From: Amyelois transitella
Taxonomy: Eukaryota; Arthropoda; Insecta; Lepidoptera; Pyralidae
DNA: 64,000 nt
Direction: 5' to 3'
Assembly (NCBI RefSeq): GCF_032362555.1
Contig: NC_083505.1
Location: 7,369,501 to 7,433,500 of the forward strand
The position numbers and the translations under genes were made by a program. Each line of letters opens with the position of its first letter. Within the stretch, counting starts at the first letter, position 1. The notes below the pieces were generated by a model. It made no database searches. It was given only the letters and a program-made list of their open reading frames with translations, and was not told the origin of the DNA. Below are positions 12,201-21,589 of the stretch, in pieces.

Positions 12201-15200
12201 TGAGATATTGCCGATTAACATTAATGGTATTTCATTTAACTCCTAAAATATACCCCATAAAATCGGAATTAGGATAAGTCCGATTTTTGTCGGACTTACT
12301 ATTCCGCGGTTTTTATAGGGTACTTATTAAATTTAATGAGTATTAAACCAAAACTTGGCCCGTTAACGTTTTCGTATCCCTATATTTTTAACACTCTTGA
12401 TATATTAGTATTGGATACATAAATACATAGATAGGTAATATGTATTATGAACGTTGTACCCGTTTGCAGCATGACGTCAATATCGTGCCGCTGGTTGTCC
12501 CGCTGTGCCCGCCACGTGTCGGTGTCCCCGCGCGCGGGCGCGGCGGCGGCGCGCTGGCTGGCGGCCCGGCAGCTCCCGCGCGGCGGCTGGAGCCCCACAC
12601 CCGCGAGCCTCCGCACCGACCCCAGAGCGCAAGCTGAGATACCGAATACAGCACACGCGCTGTTGGCGTTACAACAAGCTAGGGTATGTTTGCTTTATCG
12701 TACCCGCTTGCAACAGTACCGTGCCGCTGGGTGTCGCGCTGGCTGACGGCGAGGCAAATGTCACACGGCGGCTAGTGCCTCACCCCGGCACAGACCCGAG
12801 AGCGCAAGCTTAAAGCCATCAAAAATAACTTACTCGTACTATCTTCAAGCATTGTGGTTCCCGGCAGTAGACAGTTATCTACCTCTTCTTCATATGAATG
12901 TCGGCTAGTTTAAGAACAAAAGCGCTACCTACCTGCTAATGCTGAAAAGACTGTCAAGACTTGCTTATGTCCATTAGATTACAGGGATCAATTTAAATTA
13001 TAGCTATGTTTTGTTGCTAACAGCTTAGAATCTAATACAAAATTTATATACACTGTAATGGTGAGACGGAGAAGAGTCAATCTCTCACGTAACAGTTCCA
13101 AATTTCAAGAAGTGATCACAATAAATATAGGTATTTTAAGAGTTTAATCTAGTATGGATAGTTCGTTTAAATATATCGATATTTTCATTAGGGTGGCGAT
13201 ATATTATACAAGAGCAACATCGACAATGCAGCCGACTTTCTTTCACAAGGGCTATCCCCGTCGCTAGACGCCTACACGCTGGCGGTGACTGCGCATGCTC
13301 TGGCCGTGGCACAGCATCCGCAAGCCAAGCTGGCGCTGCAGATGATGGACCAGTATGTTAACAGCTCAGGTGCGTTACCCAGTTGGGACAACTTCCTTTT
13401 TAAATAGCCCAATTGAGACGATTTCCTTAGTGTCGCTAGTCCAATTGAACTACTGCGATAAAATTCTCTCACTTGTTCCACCATGGTAAAACTCAGTGGT
13501 ACTGTGGAATAGACCGTTCTTATGTGCCTATCTAGTCAGAACGATAAAAGAATTATTTTTTTCAAGAAACAGGTGGCACACTATACAAGAGCACAACTTT
13601 TCTAAACACTCCTTGGATATGAAAATGAAAAACATTTTAAGGCTTTTGCAAGTTGAACTCGCTTTGAATGGTCAGGCACATTACCCCATCTCAAATTTTA
13701 CAGATTGCAAGAATGTTCCAATATGAAATTGTTTTTAAGTACTTCAGTTAAGTTAAAAGTGTTTTTCAAATAGGTAACTTTCATTAAAATAAGAACAAAA
13801 AAGTCACATTCGCGTTTATTTTAATTTGGATAATCATAACCATCCTGTTCATACAAACAGACCATTAAAATGATAATAAACAATTCTCAGGTTCAACGTT
13901 ATTTTGGTCTCGGAAGCTCTCTGGGTCAGAGTGGCGTAACCCTTGGCTGCGGGATAACACCCTGGAAGCCAACACAGCCGCACACGGACTGCAAGCGCTG
14001 ATGCTGGCGCGGCTCGAGGACCAGGTATCTGTATTTTGTCTTCTATTTGTGTTATATGTGCCGTGTGGTTCCCAGCACCAATACAAAAAAGAATAGGACC
14101 ACTCCATCTCTATCCCATGGATATCGTAAAAGACGACTAAGGGATAGGTTTTACAAACTTGGGATTCTTTTTTAGGCGATGGGCTAGCAACCTGTCACTA
14201 TTTGAATCTCAATTCTATCATTAAGCCAAATAGCTGAACGTCAGATTCAGTCTTTTCAAGGCTGTTGGCTCTGTCTACCCCGCAAGGTATAGACGTAACC
14301 ATATGTATGTATAATATGTATTTGTGTTGTATAGTAGGTACAGTTTATCTGTACTGTATAAATCTTTGTTCTGTTCTGTGGTCCTTAAAGGCAATAAAGT
14401 TATATTTTATTATTTTTAGGCAACCTCTGTAGCGAGGGCGCTTCTGCAGGCTGCCAGACCGGCCGATCCCGACCCTGATGTCGTGAGTACAAACGTTCTC
14501 CCTGGCAGGGTGTAATTACATCATGCTTTATTAACTATACGCCACATTCAGTTTTAAGAGATTTCACTTCCTTTTACTTTTATCGTAACAATTGTAATGT
14601 ATAGCAGCGATATAAGGACATTACAATACAATTGTTAATAATTATTGTTATGCATAAAAGCTATTTGTACTTTGACGTAGAATAGCTGCGCAAAATGCTT
14701 ATAAATGCGGGCTCATTGTTCCATTATTGTATCAATATTCTTTAGCCAGGAAGTTTGCCTTCTTGCAAGAAGAATTCAAGAATATTCGAATGAAAAATTA
14801 AGTACATAATCTATTCCTCCTGGCTTTAGTCTTGGTTCTATTCTCACCTCTCTGGAGAGGAGCCCGGGGTATGCTTTTGACCATGGATCCTAGATTGAGT
14901 AAGTTTTTACACAAAGCGACTCCCATCTAGCCTCCGCAACCTTTGCAGGAAAACCTAACCTGAATTGGATGATCACACATCCAGTTGCCTGAATGCAGAT
15001 TTTCCTCGCCGTAAGAGCATCGTTAGTATTCAAACTGTTGTAGATATCTCCGAAAATAGTCATGGGTACATGGCCGAGGTGGGATTCGAATCTGTGCATT
15101 TATGCGCAACTCGCATTTATAAAAATTAAATAAAAAATATTCTAATGAAATGGCAGTTCATTAATACTAATATAATTTTTCAGATTGACGCTTTAGCCAA

Positions 15201-17453
15201 ATACGCCGAGATGACAAGGACATCGACGAAGCTACGCATATCTGTAAATGTGACGGGAACCGAAGAAACTAGGCAATTCCAAATCATGGACAGCAACGCC
15301 TTTATAATACAGAATCAACAGGTAAGCATCAATTTAAACTTTCATTGCAATAAAAATAGATAAATTTTCAAGATCAAATGGACGTGACGTCGTAATTCTG
15401 TCAACCAAAACCGCAAGTTTAACCAGCGGAATAAATTACATTCCTTTTCAAACCTTCGATTTAAAACTACGGCTTTAAAAGGCACGGCCGAAGTAGTTTC
15501 TTAGAATTTTATAGCTATACCCAACAATGGTTAAACTATATGTTGAAAATTATATTTAGAGCTGTATGGTGATCCCTGTATTGTGTCAGATCCGCACGGG
15601 TCGGTCGGCGAGCGGCGTGACAGAAGGGCGCGGCGCGGGCGTGCTGGGGCTGTGGGCGCGCGGCGACACCAACGTGACGGCCGCGTGGCCGCGCTTCACG
15701 CTCGACCCGCGCGTCGACCAAGTCTCCACCACTTATCGCTTGCAACTATCTATTTGCATCGGGTGAGATTTATTTCTCGTAAGGTGACGTGCCGTGTGGT
15801 TGCCGGCACTTTAGAATTAGACCACTCCACGTCTTACCCATGGATGTTGTAAAAGGAGACGAGACTATCGTGACTTATAAACTTGAGATTCTTGTAGGCC
15901 ATGGCCTAGCAACCTATCACTATTTGAATCTCTATTCCATCATGAAGCCGTACAGCGCGTAGCCTTTCAGTCTTTTCGAGACCGTTGGCTCTGTCTATCC
16001 CGCAAGAGATAAAGTCGTGACTGTATATTTGTAGATTCTTCTTCTCTTAACTATATAAATGTAAACATTAAGCCGTGGTGCAAAGGTTGCATCTACAGCA
16101 TTAAGGGCATAATATCCAATTGATAATAACAACCAATGTTTGATAATACTAGACAAAGCTTATTTTTATCTAGATATTTAGTTATAGACAAAGTTATAAT
16201 TACTTAACTAGTCGAAATTTTAGTGCGGTATTATTTATAACTTTTCTCCATCATTAATTTTTTTACAGGTTTGTGCCACAAGGCAATGAAACAGAGAGTG
16301 GGTTAGCTCTCCTCACAGTCCAGTTGCCTACAGGGTATTTGGCGGATATAAACACACTGACGGAATTAACGGTATTTAATATTTTTCTTTAATAAAATTA
16401 AATGTATCATAGATACAAATTAAAACTTCTATTTAACCCTACTAATAGATTATAACAACTATTCATGTAACTATGGATTGAAATCCAATCAAAAGTTTCA
16501 GAGATTAGCAAGTCGTACTCCTGCTTAAAAAATTTACCCCTTTTCATACAAACTAAAATCAGAGAGAGAGAGCATCAAGTTCCCTTACAAGCGACTGTAC
16601 TGTACATTCATATAATACTATTATGACGTCACAAATTCTATCGTGTAACATAATACCAGGCGGCGCGTCACGTGTCCACGGCGCGACTGTCACGCGGCGG
16701 GGCGCGCGTGTCGGCGTGGCTGCGCGCGGCCCGCGGCGAGCGCTGCGCCACGCTCGCCGCGCCGCGCGTCGTGCCCGCTGCCAGGCAACGACCGGGCTGG
16801 GCCACGCTGGAGGACTTGTATGACTCGAGTAAGCTTTTCTTCTCGTATCTTACCATTTGCGATGTTTTTTAATAATATCCAAACCTAAATACAGCCCGGT
16901 TCTTGAAAATAGTAACTTTTTATTTTTATTTGATTGAGGCCGAATCTAAACGTTGTGGTAGCCGAAAATAAAATAAAATTGTCCCCTTTGATTGAATGCC
17001 TTTTCTTTTTAAAAACAACCCCGTTCCACTGTTTCTGATGTAGCTTTCTTATGTATTTAATTAAAACTTTTTTCTTCAATACACCTAATACCTTATTCTT
17101 CCTTATTCATCTTCAAACAATTTACAATCCATTAGAAAAATTATTTGTAAATCTAAATTGAGTTATCAGTCCTTATCTGTCAGAAAAATGTCTACTACCA
17201 AGCTATCTAGAAATCAAATGTCTTCTGTTCCTTAGGTCACCGCGCACGCGTTTTCTACCAGCCGCTAGCGAGCAGCGCGTGCGACGTGTGCCGCGAGTGG
17301 GCGTCGTGCGCGCGCGCGTGTGGCGCCGCCGCGTCGCAGCGCGCCGCCGCGCCCGGCCGCGCGCGGGCCGCACCCGACGCCGCCACTCAAGTCGAATACC
17401 AACCGATATTATTAGTGTTAACTATCGGCCTCACTCTACTCACGATGCGATAG
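59..17453 (+). CDS. Alpha-2-macroglobulin/CD109/TEP-family protein without thioester, 5'-partial
   Basis: Twenty-four exons were spliced by GT/AG sites, reading frame and homology: 59-215, 928-1064, 1933-2260, 2521-2697, 2995-3201, 5642-5794, 6092-6262, 6704-6820, 6956-7007, 7226-7379, 7560-7680, 8009-8192, 8433-8593, 11530-11787, 12041-12180, 12470-12683, 13192-13369, 13891-14024, 14420-14482, 15184-15321, 15590-15762, 16269-16371, 16660-16828, 17236-17453. All phases agree, giving about 1300 residues. The N-terminal MG domains begin outside the window. Family landmarks are 'GEWTIQ/VEVRGQ', 'GDVFTNAGVVILTD', 'LPTWAFSNLTL', 'PNLGLGLA', and an alpha-alpha barrel region ('KDGSFATF'). A receptor-binding-like region ('GLALLTVQLPTGYL') follows. 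Where the family carries GCGEQ the protein reads 'AASPPHALRPLAKACILLDYL', so no covalent thioester is possible. The C-terminus is cysteine-containing, then 'PILLVLTIGLTLLTM' and stop, which resembles a GPI-attachment signal. It is most likely a cell-surface or secreted non-thioester macroglobulin (compare CD109 and insect Mcr). The exact orthologue is not assigned. Confidence 0.5.
329..566 (+). repeat. SINE-like repeat, family A, near full length
   Basis: It starts 'gtgtggttaccggcac' and ends 'ttccgcaaaggatatagacg'. It lies in the intron after the first macroglobulin exon of the window. It is diverged from other copies at many sites. Confidence 0.5.
1628..1685. repeat. Perfect 27-bp inverted repeat (hairpin) in intron
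   Basis: Arms 1628-1654 and 1659-1685 are exact reverse complements around a 4-nt loop. The arm core is 'tgtgttgagaaagtaag'. It is intronic in the macroglobulin gene. Nothing else marks it as a known element. Confidence 0.5.
1710..1775 (+). repeat. Family A SINE-like fragment
   Basis: It contains 'actgttgactctgtctatcc' and 'cgcaagggaaatagact', the 3' end of family A, followed by a short (TA)n run. Confidence 0.5.
3246..3284. repeat. (TATG)n microsatellite
   Basis: About nine tandem TATG/GTAT units at the start of the 2.4-kb macroglobulin intron. The same unit terminates LINE and SINE copies elsewhere in the window, so this may be the remnant tail of an insertion. Confidence 0.5.
3285..4218. 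other. Non-coding part of the 2.4-kb macroglobulin intron
   Basis: AT-rich with no supported exon. The region immediately left of 4219 would be the 5' leader of the THAP-like fragment, if that is a transposon relic. Confidence 0.5.
4219..4268 (+). pseudogene. THAP-type zinc-finger N-terminus, probable transposon relic
   Basis: ATG at 4219 opens 'MSSDKHCCVPGCKGSG', which looks like the first half of a THAP (C2CH) DNA-binding domain as found in P-element-type transposases and THAP proteins. It is followed at once by a plausible donor (ggag/gtatgt). No continuation of the domain (second Cys-His pair, AVPTF box) was found before a SINE at 4432. It is most likely a fragment of a P-like transposon or a THAP gene within the macroglobulin intron, on the same strand. 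The motif is short, so confidence is limited. Confidence 0.5.
4432..4597 (-). repeat. Family A SINE-like repeat, partial
   Basis: Reads 'cacgtctatatcccttgcgg', '...acagtcttgtaaagactgat' and 'gtgacaggttgctagcccat', the reverse complement of the 3' two-thirds of family A. A (CATA)n tail precedes it on the + strand. Confidence 0.5.
4833..5294. mobile_element. Foldback element with ~194-bp inverted arms
   Basis: The left arm is 4833-5026 and the right arm 5101-5294; they are reverse complements with very few mismatches, around a ~74-bp loop. The outer end is 'actaaaaaactacgctttat', the inner end 'aaaaagcgtggggtgc'. About 45 bp of the left-arm sequence ('ttgctaatcaaactaaaaaa') is repeated just outside, at ~4790-4825. 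This looks like a foldback-type non-autonomous DNA element or a transposon end duplicated in inverse orientation. It lies in the macroglobulin intron and would make a long intronic RNA hairpin. Confidence 0.5.
6461..6684. repeat. 112-bp tandem duplication in intron
   Basis: Two copies about 112 bp apart share 'atcaaccgccttttacataa', 'ttaattcgttctaattttac' and 'aatcttcggtatgccaatat' with only a few differences. The second copy ends about 20 bp before the exon at 6704, so the duplication includes the upstream branch-point region of that intron. Confidence 0.5.
7780..7878 (-). repeat. Family A SINE-like fragment
   Basis: 'aaggccaagttcaactggat' and 'agcgacatgttgctagtact' correspond to the central part of family A in reverse orientation, and are strongly diverged. 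Confidence 0.5.
8702..8837 (+). repeat. Family B interspersed repeat
   Basis: Contains 'ctggcgtaagtcttggtt', 'tctctggagactccagag' and 'gatcctggattgggttag'. Related copies lie at 14813-15110 and 31063-31195. It is a common moth repeat with no ORF. It sits just left of the large LINE. Confidence 0.5.
8903..11451 (+). mobile_element. 5'-truncated non-LTR retrotransposon (LINE) in macroglobulin intron
   Basis: A continuous ORF (8930-11425, 831 aa) encodes the end of an endonuclease domain ('SMIDFVIVDERL', 'GAGIDSDHLLV'), then a complete reverse transcriptase. RT motifs include 'AGCDRVSVEMLK', 'NYRGISLLSVVGK', 'FVDLEKAYDRV' (~aa 461), 'GVRQGCVASPWLFN' and 'YADDQVILAS' (~aa 554), followed by the 'WFGHVERM' C-terminal region. 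The element ends with (TATG)n at 11430-11451. Upstream of 8930 about nine further codons (TFGDEKVND) are readable in another frame, so one inserted base near 8934 breaks the ORF and the rest of the 5' end is missing. 'gtactac' occurs at both edges and may be a short target-site duplication. The absence of other breaks suggests a recent insertion. LINE clade is not assigned. Confidence 0.5.
12695..12813 (+). pseudogene. Decayed duplicate of macroglobulin exon 16
   Basis: Starting 12 bp after exon 12470-12683, the intron carries a compressed copy of that exon and its acceptor: 'cgtacccgcttgcaacagta', 'cgtgccgctgggtgtcgc', 'gcgctggctg', 'cggcggct' and 'acccgagagcgcaagct' all have counterparts in the real exon. 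The copy has internal deletions and an in-frame stop (GCT GGC TGA). The acceptor is weakened from TTGCAG to TTGCAA. It is best read as a non-functional tandem exon duplication. Confidence 0.5.
14058..14310 (+). repeat. Family A SINE-like repeat, near full length
   Basis: Best-preserved sense copy: 'gtgccgtgtggttcccagca', 'ccatggatatcgtaaaagac', 'gatgggctagcaacctgtca', 'ttggctctgtctaccccgca', then 'tagacgtaaccatatgtatg'. It lies in the macroglobulin intron 14025-14419. Confidence 0.5.
14813..15110 (+). repeat. Family B interspersed repeat, longest copy
   Basis: 'cctggctttagtcttggtt', 'tctctggagaggagcccggg', 'accatggatcctagattgag', 'gcgactcccatctagcctcc', then 'gattttcctcgccgtaagag'. Intron of the macroglobulin gene, no ORF. 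Confidence 0.5.
15786..16026 (+). repeat. Family A SINE-like repeat, near full length
   Basis: 'gacgtgccgtgtggttgccg', 'acccatggatgttgtaaaag', 'ggcctagcaacctatcacta', 'ggctctgtctatcccgcaag'. Intron between macroglobulin exons 21 and 22. Confidence 0.5.
16872..17235. other. Last intron of the macroglobulin gene, distal part
   Basis: AT-rich with no repeat or exon recognised. It separates two extremely GC- and CpG-rich coding exons (16660-16828 and 17236-17453). Confidence 0.5.
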
Positions 17454-17868
17454 CCGCAGTTTACATGACGCTACATGAGGGGCCTCATAGACTTACTCTG
17501 AGAGACACTACGCTATAGTTATCTATACTAAACTGAGCATCTGTAGACGTGTCGACCATTTCACGATACTTTAATCGTGTAAAAGTTATGCAAGGACCAA
17601 AATGTAAAAGTAAAGTATGTATAGTCAAAATTTAAGGACCTTGCCATACTTAAGAGCATTATTGTAATATTAATATAAACTAATGTGATATTGTAAATTA
17701 TTTAGAACAGGAGGATCTAATAAATTGTATGTCGATGCCGAATTAAAATACATCTTTTAATATTAGGCCATTAAGCCCATTTGTATTTTGTAAATATTGC
17801 CCAGTAACATTTTACAGTATTAATAATAAACATAAGTTTACGTAATATTTGAAAAACATACTTTTTAT
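17454..17868. other. Tail-to-tail 3' region between the macroglobulin and ninaA genes
   Basis: Only 415 bp separate the two stop codons. On the + strand, AATAAA signals lie at 17719-17724 and 17825-17830 and would serve the macroglobulin gene. On the - strand, AATAAA at 17864-17869 overlaps the ninaA stop codon. The two 3' UTRs could overlap, depending on which signals are used. Confidence 0.5.
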
Positions 17869-20262
17869 TTATATTTCCATTTTTCTCATCATCCAGTGAA
17901 AAAATCCCAAGATAGAGAACGACATGGTAAGTGGCACCGCCGAGGCTTTAATCCAGGACCAAAGACTGCAATAAAAAAAAATATCTTCAGCAACATTTCT
18001 TTCATATTACTGTTTGGTATTTTCAACTTATTGTAATTTAAGAACATCAATAATTTGTTCCGGAAATTTAAACAAAATTATAGTAATTATTTTTGTTCAA
18101 AGTTCATCCATCGTCAAAGGTTTATCTTGTGCTTTTTATCTTAATTATCACTCACTCGTATGGATCGTCCGATATGTAGTAGGGTTGCGGAGTGGGCACC
18201 AAGCCGCAGTCCACGATGAACACGCGTTTGGTCGGCCGGTCCTCCACGTCCGTCGGAGTATGCTCCACCATGTGTACTATGTTCTGGCCTTCCACCACCT
18301 ACAAATAAACCATTATGTTGGTCACGCTTTGAATACTTGAATGAAAGTTATACATAAAGTTATATAGATATTCGCACCGGTTCTTATGAAAACCGGCGCG
18401 AACGACATCGCAGGCAACAGCTAAAATTTTTCGTAATTTCGAACAGTTCGGTAAGAAGGTAAATATTTACATACAGTAAAAAGTAATAACATAGCTTACC
18501 TTTCCAATAACTGTGTGTAAGTTATCAAGCCATGGAGTTCCAGTAGTAGTTATTATAAATTGGCAGCCATTAGTATTTTTTCCTTAAGAAACAAAAAAAA
18601 AACAAAAATTGCAGTTGTTTTTCTTCCACATACATTCCATATAACTACCAAAACTTAAAAACAAAAATCAACATGGAATCATGGAGGCTTTGATCAAATT
18701 CTAAAATTTAATTACTTCAATGCAACTAACATCACACATCTAATCACGTCTTTATCCCTTACTGGCTAGTAGTAGTGAAAAATTGTAAGACCACATTCAG
18801 TTGTATGACGTATTGATGTAATTAAGTTTCAACAACCATCAAAAAAGTATTATCCCTCATGAATTACCTTTATTAGCCATAGACACAAATCCTGCCATGC
18901 TATGCTGAGTATCAAGGTTTTCATCCTCAAATGTATTGCCATAAATGCTTATTGAACCAGTTCCATTGTCATATACCACATCCCCACCTGCATTTAATAA
19001 AAAGGAAAATAAAGAAATGGAGAACTCAGTCCATCATATTAAATTGGAAAGATACTATTAAAATTTAGTTTAATTAATTTCGTATAGTGCAATAAAATAG
19101 TATAATGTACAGTGCAAATTAGAAGCAATAAAATTGTATAAACTAAATTTAGATTAAATTTAATATTTAAATACGTACCTTGAACCATAAATCTTTTTAT
19201 TATTCTGTTGAAACTTGTGCCTTTATAAGACTTTCCTTTTATGCCCTTAGTAGCAAGAACTTTAAAATTCTTCACAGCTCTTGGGGCCAAATCCCCAAAC
19301 AATCCAATCACCACTCTTCCCAAATGCTTCTCCTCACTGTGTATATCAAGATAAACCTGATCAGTTACTCGAAATTTTCTAGCCTGGAACAATAAGTATA
19401 TATTTTGTTTACCTGTCAATACATGAGAAATTTCATCATCCTCAAATGACTGAATTAAAAATACAAAAATTTGTGAGTATTTCAAATTACATTTGTGTAA
19501 GAAAAACTTCCAAGTAAAACAAATAGTAAAAAATATTTGTAAATTAACATTTTGTACAATAAAAATGCACGATATTAAGTGAGCACACTGTCTTGTATAA
19601 TGTGGTACTGTGAGTAGAATATTCCTTAATTTAATAATACACACTACTGGGCAAGGAATCAATACAAGTGTCGCCACAAGTACTTGCCCATCATTAAGGC
19701 TGATGGATTAGTATTTAAGGTTTACAATACAATACAAATTATTTTTATTGCCCATAAAAAAAAACATGTGTAGTAGAAACACACATTATAAATATGTTGA
19801 GCCAAGGCGGACTTATTGCTAAGCAATCTCTTTCAGCCAACCTTTTTAACTTTGAAATTCCTTCACAAATAGAGATGTTTTCACTTAAGTGATGTCTTAC
19901 TTGTATTGAATTTCAGTCCCAGTTGCAACTCCCCACCATAATGTTAAATATGGGCTGACTGTTTGTCTCGGTTCTCACCTCGGAACAACAGGTTTCTGAT
20001 TTTTTTTAAAGAAGCTTATTTTACTGCTGAAGGTTTTGTCTGTATCAGTGCCAAATATCATAAAAATAGGTCATTTTTGAGTTAAATAAAGCAACAAATC
20101 TTATGTCTTCATAAGTTTGTCACAGAGATTGAGTTTAGGGGGAAGCTGAATCAAGAGTCGGAAGATTGTCATTAAATAAAATAAATGAAAAAGAATGTTC
20201 ATTATTGAGAAATGTCAGTCCTTAGTACTATAAAAGGAATATACTTACATCATACTTAGCCT
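17869..20262 (-). CDS. ninaA: NinaA-type membrane-anchored cyclophilin (PPIase), first exon not found
   Basis: Exons in transcript order are 20262-20249 (a 14-nt microexon), 19383-19179, 18987-18868, 18582-18500, 18298-18156 and 17965-17869. Phases agree and give 219 residues. The domain reads '[11 protein letters not shown]', '[13 protein letters not shown]', '[14 protein letters not shown]', 'GTGSISIYG', '[11 protein letters not shown]', '[12 protein letters not shown]'. The residues equivalent to cyclophilin A Arg55, Phe60, Met61, Gln63, Trp121 and His126 are all present, so it is probably catalytically competent. The C-terminus '[20 protein letters not shown]' plus 'FFHWMM' is a membrane anchor and matches the tail of Drosophila NinaA, as does the GTGSISIYG insert. 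NinaA is an ER and secretory-pathway chaperone for rhodopsin in photoreceptors. Adding a signal peptide of about 18-20 aa would match the 237-aa fly protein. That signal-peptide exon must lie upstream of 20262, beyond or within the zinc-finger gene, and I could not identify it. Confidence 0.5.
19384..20248 (-). other. Intron between ninaA microexon and first cyclophilin exon
   Basis: About 865 bp, AT-rich. A read-through ORF runs from 19677 into the exon but crosses intronic sequence and has no independent support. Donor gtaagtat follows the microexon; acceptor ttgttccag precedes the next exon. Confidence 0.5.
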
Positions 20263-20296
20263 CTGGAACAAAAACAAATAAAACATGCTAATATGT

Positions 20297-21589
20297 TCAA
20301 ACTTCCTCATTATCACTGTTTTTACTGTCTAAAGGGAGAATGCATATTTCAACTGTTCCACCATCATTGCCACTTGCTGACTTTAAGTTGACAGCATTTC
20401 CAGACTCATGTTTAGTGTGAAATTTAATATGCAATTTTAATTTATCAGTTCGAGTGAACTCCTTCTTGCAATCTAAGGTATCTCTGAAAGGGCATTTCAG
20501 TTGGTTTTTTGTCTGATGCAATCTCATGTGCCTTTGCAATAGATCTTGCCTCTTGAATGTGTAGTTACATATGGAACAAGTGAATTGTCTGTCCCCATGT
20601 TTTAGCATATGTGATGTCAAGTACTTTTTCATGAGGAAGCTGCTATTACACAAATCACATTTGAAAGACTTCAATTTCCTGTGAATTTGAAGATGCAAGC
20701 GTAATCTTTTGTCACTTGCAAATGTTTTGTTACAATGTAAGCAAATCTTTTTATGAGATTCTGTAAGTCTATGCAAAGACAATTTTTCAGGCCTTTTGAA
20801 TGTAGCATCGCACTGGGAGCATTTGTAAAGTTTTGATTCCACAGCATCAACTTTTAAAGTATTGTGATTTTGATAATGAACGGCAATATTTTCCAATGAA
20901 TCAAAAGATTTTACACATATGTAACATGAATAAGTAGGATTTTTATGACTTAAAGAAATATGATTCAACAAGCTTTCAACAGTATCATAAAAACATTCAC
21001 ATTCACTTTGAATGCATTTAAATTTTTTTAGTGATGTGTGAATTTTCAAATGAGACCTGAATTGCGTATAATTGGACAATATTGTGCTGCAATAGGAACA
21101 TGAGTAACATAGTAAATCAGCCTCAGAGTTTTTTGCTGTTGTCTCACTAAGACCATCAGGCCAAACTTTATGACACAAAATATGCCTTTGTAAATGTGAA
21201 TTTTGTACAAAACACCGGCCACATACAGGACATTGATAAGGATTATCAGAGTGTGATTTTAAATGAGTTAATAATGTTTTAACTTTCCTAAACTTCTTCT
21301 TACAATATTTACAATTTATATCCTTGTATGAAGTTTGGTCTTCCTTATTCCAAGTATTTGTAACGGGTGCTTCGCAAATTGTTTTCTCGGTTACTAATGG
21401 TTCTACACCGGCTGGTTTTACGAGATTTGAAATAACTGTTGACGATTTATTAACATGAAGTTCTTTCTCATTTCCACAGGACTTTTTTTTATGATCCAAG
21501 AAAAGATGTAAGGAATTGTATACAACTTTACATAAACCACAAACAAAAATATCTTGTTGTATCGCATCAAGTACCAAAATATGAGCCAT
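20297..21589 (-). CDS. C2H2 zinc-finger protein, single exon, 430 aa
   Basis: One uninterrupted ORF starts at the ATG at 21589 (MAHILVLDAIQQDIF); the frame stays open further upstream but has no earlier ATG. It carries an N-terminal degenerate finger (CGLCKVVYNSLHLFLDH), then about ten C2H2 fingers spaced through residues ~95-405. Examples are 'YQCPVCGRCFVQNSHLQRH', 'FKCDLCNSSFLMKKYLTSH' and 'FTCSICNYTFKRQDLLQRH'. The last finger has a longer CPFRDTLDC knuckle. The tail is acidic (DSKNSDNEEV). It is likely a nuclear DNA-binding transcription factor. The start resembles the N-terminus of ZNF341-like proteins (a DIFVCG.C....S...F..HK pattern), but orthology is only a suggestion. The stop codon lies 34 bp upstream of the ninaA 14-nt exon on the same strand, so this gene is either nested in a ninaA intron or shares transcript sequence with it. 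Confidence 0.5.
   Translation of the reverse strand: MAHILVLDAIQQDIFVCGLCKVVYNSLHLFLDHKKKSCGNEKELHVNKSSTVISNLVKPAGVEPLVTEKTICEAPVTNTWNKEDQTSYKDINCKYCKKKFRKVKTLLTHLKSHSDNPYQCPVCGRCFVQNSHLQRHILCHKVWPDGLSETTAKNSEADLLCYSCSYCSTILSNYTQFRSHLKIHTSLKKFKCIQSECECFYDTVESLLNHISLSHKNPTYSCYICVKSFDSLENIAVHYQNHNTLKVDAVESKLYKCSQCDATFKRPEKLSLHRLTESHKKICLHCNKTFASDKRLRLHLQIHRKLKSFKCDLCNSSFLMKKYLTSHMLKHGDRQFTCSICNYTFKRQDLLQRHMRLHQTKNQLKCPFRDTLDCKKEFTRTDKLKLHIKFHTKHESGNAVNLKSASGNDGGTVEICILPLDSKNSDNEEV

Noticed and set aside
12380..12813. Several overlapping GC-rich frames on both strands
   Set aside because: Compositional shadows of macroglobulin exon 16 and its decayed copy; only the frame giving VYMTSISCRWLSRCARH fits both neighbouring exon phases.
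19039..19677. 212-codon minus-strand ORF containing a cyclophilin segment
   Set aside because: Only 19179-19383 is an exon; both ends read into AT-rich intron past good splice sites.
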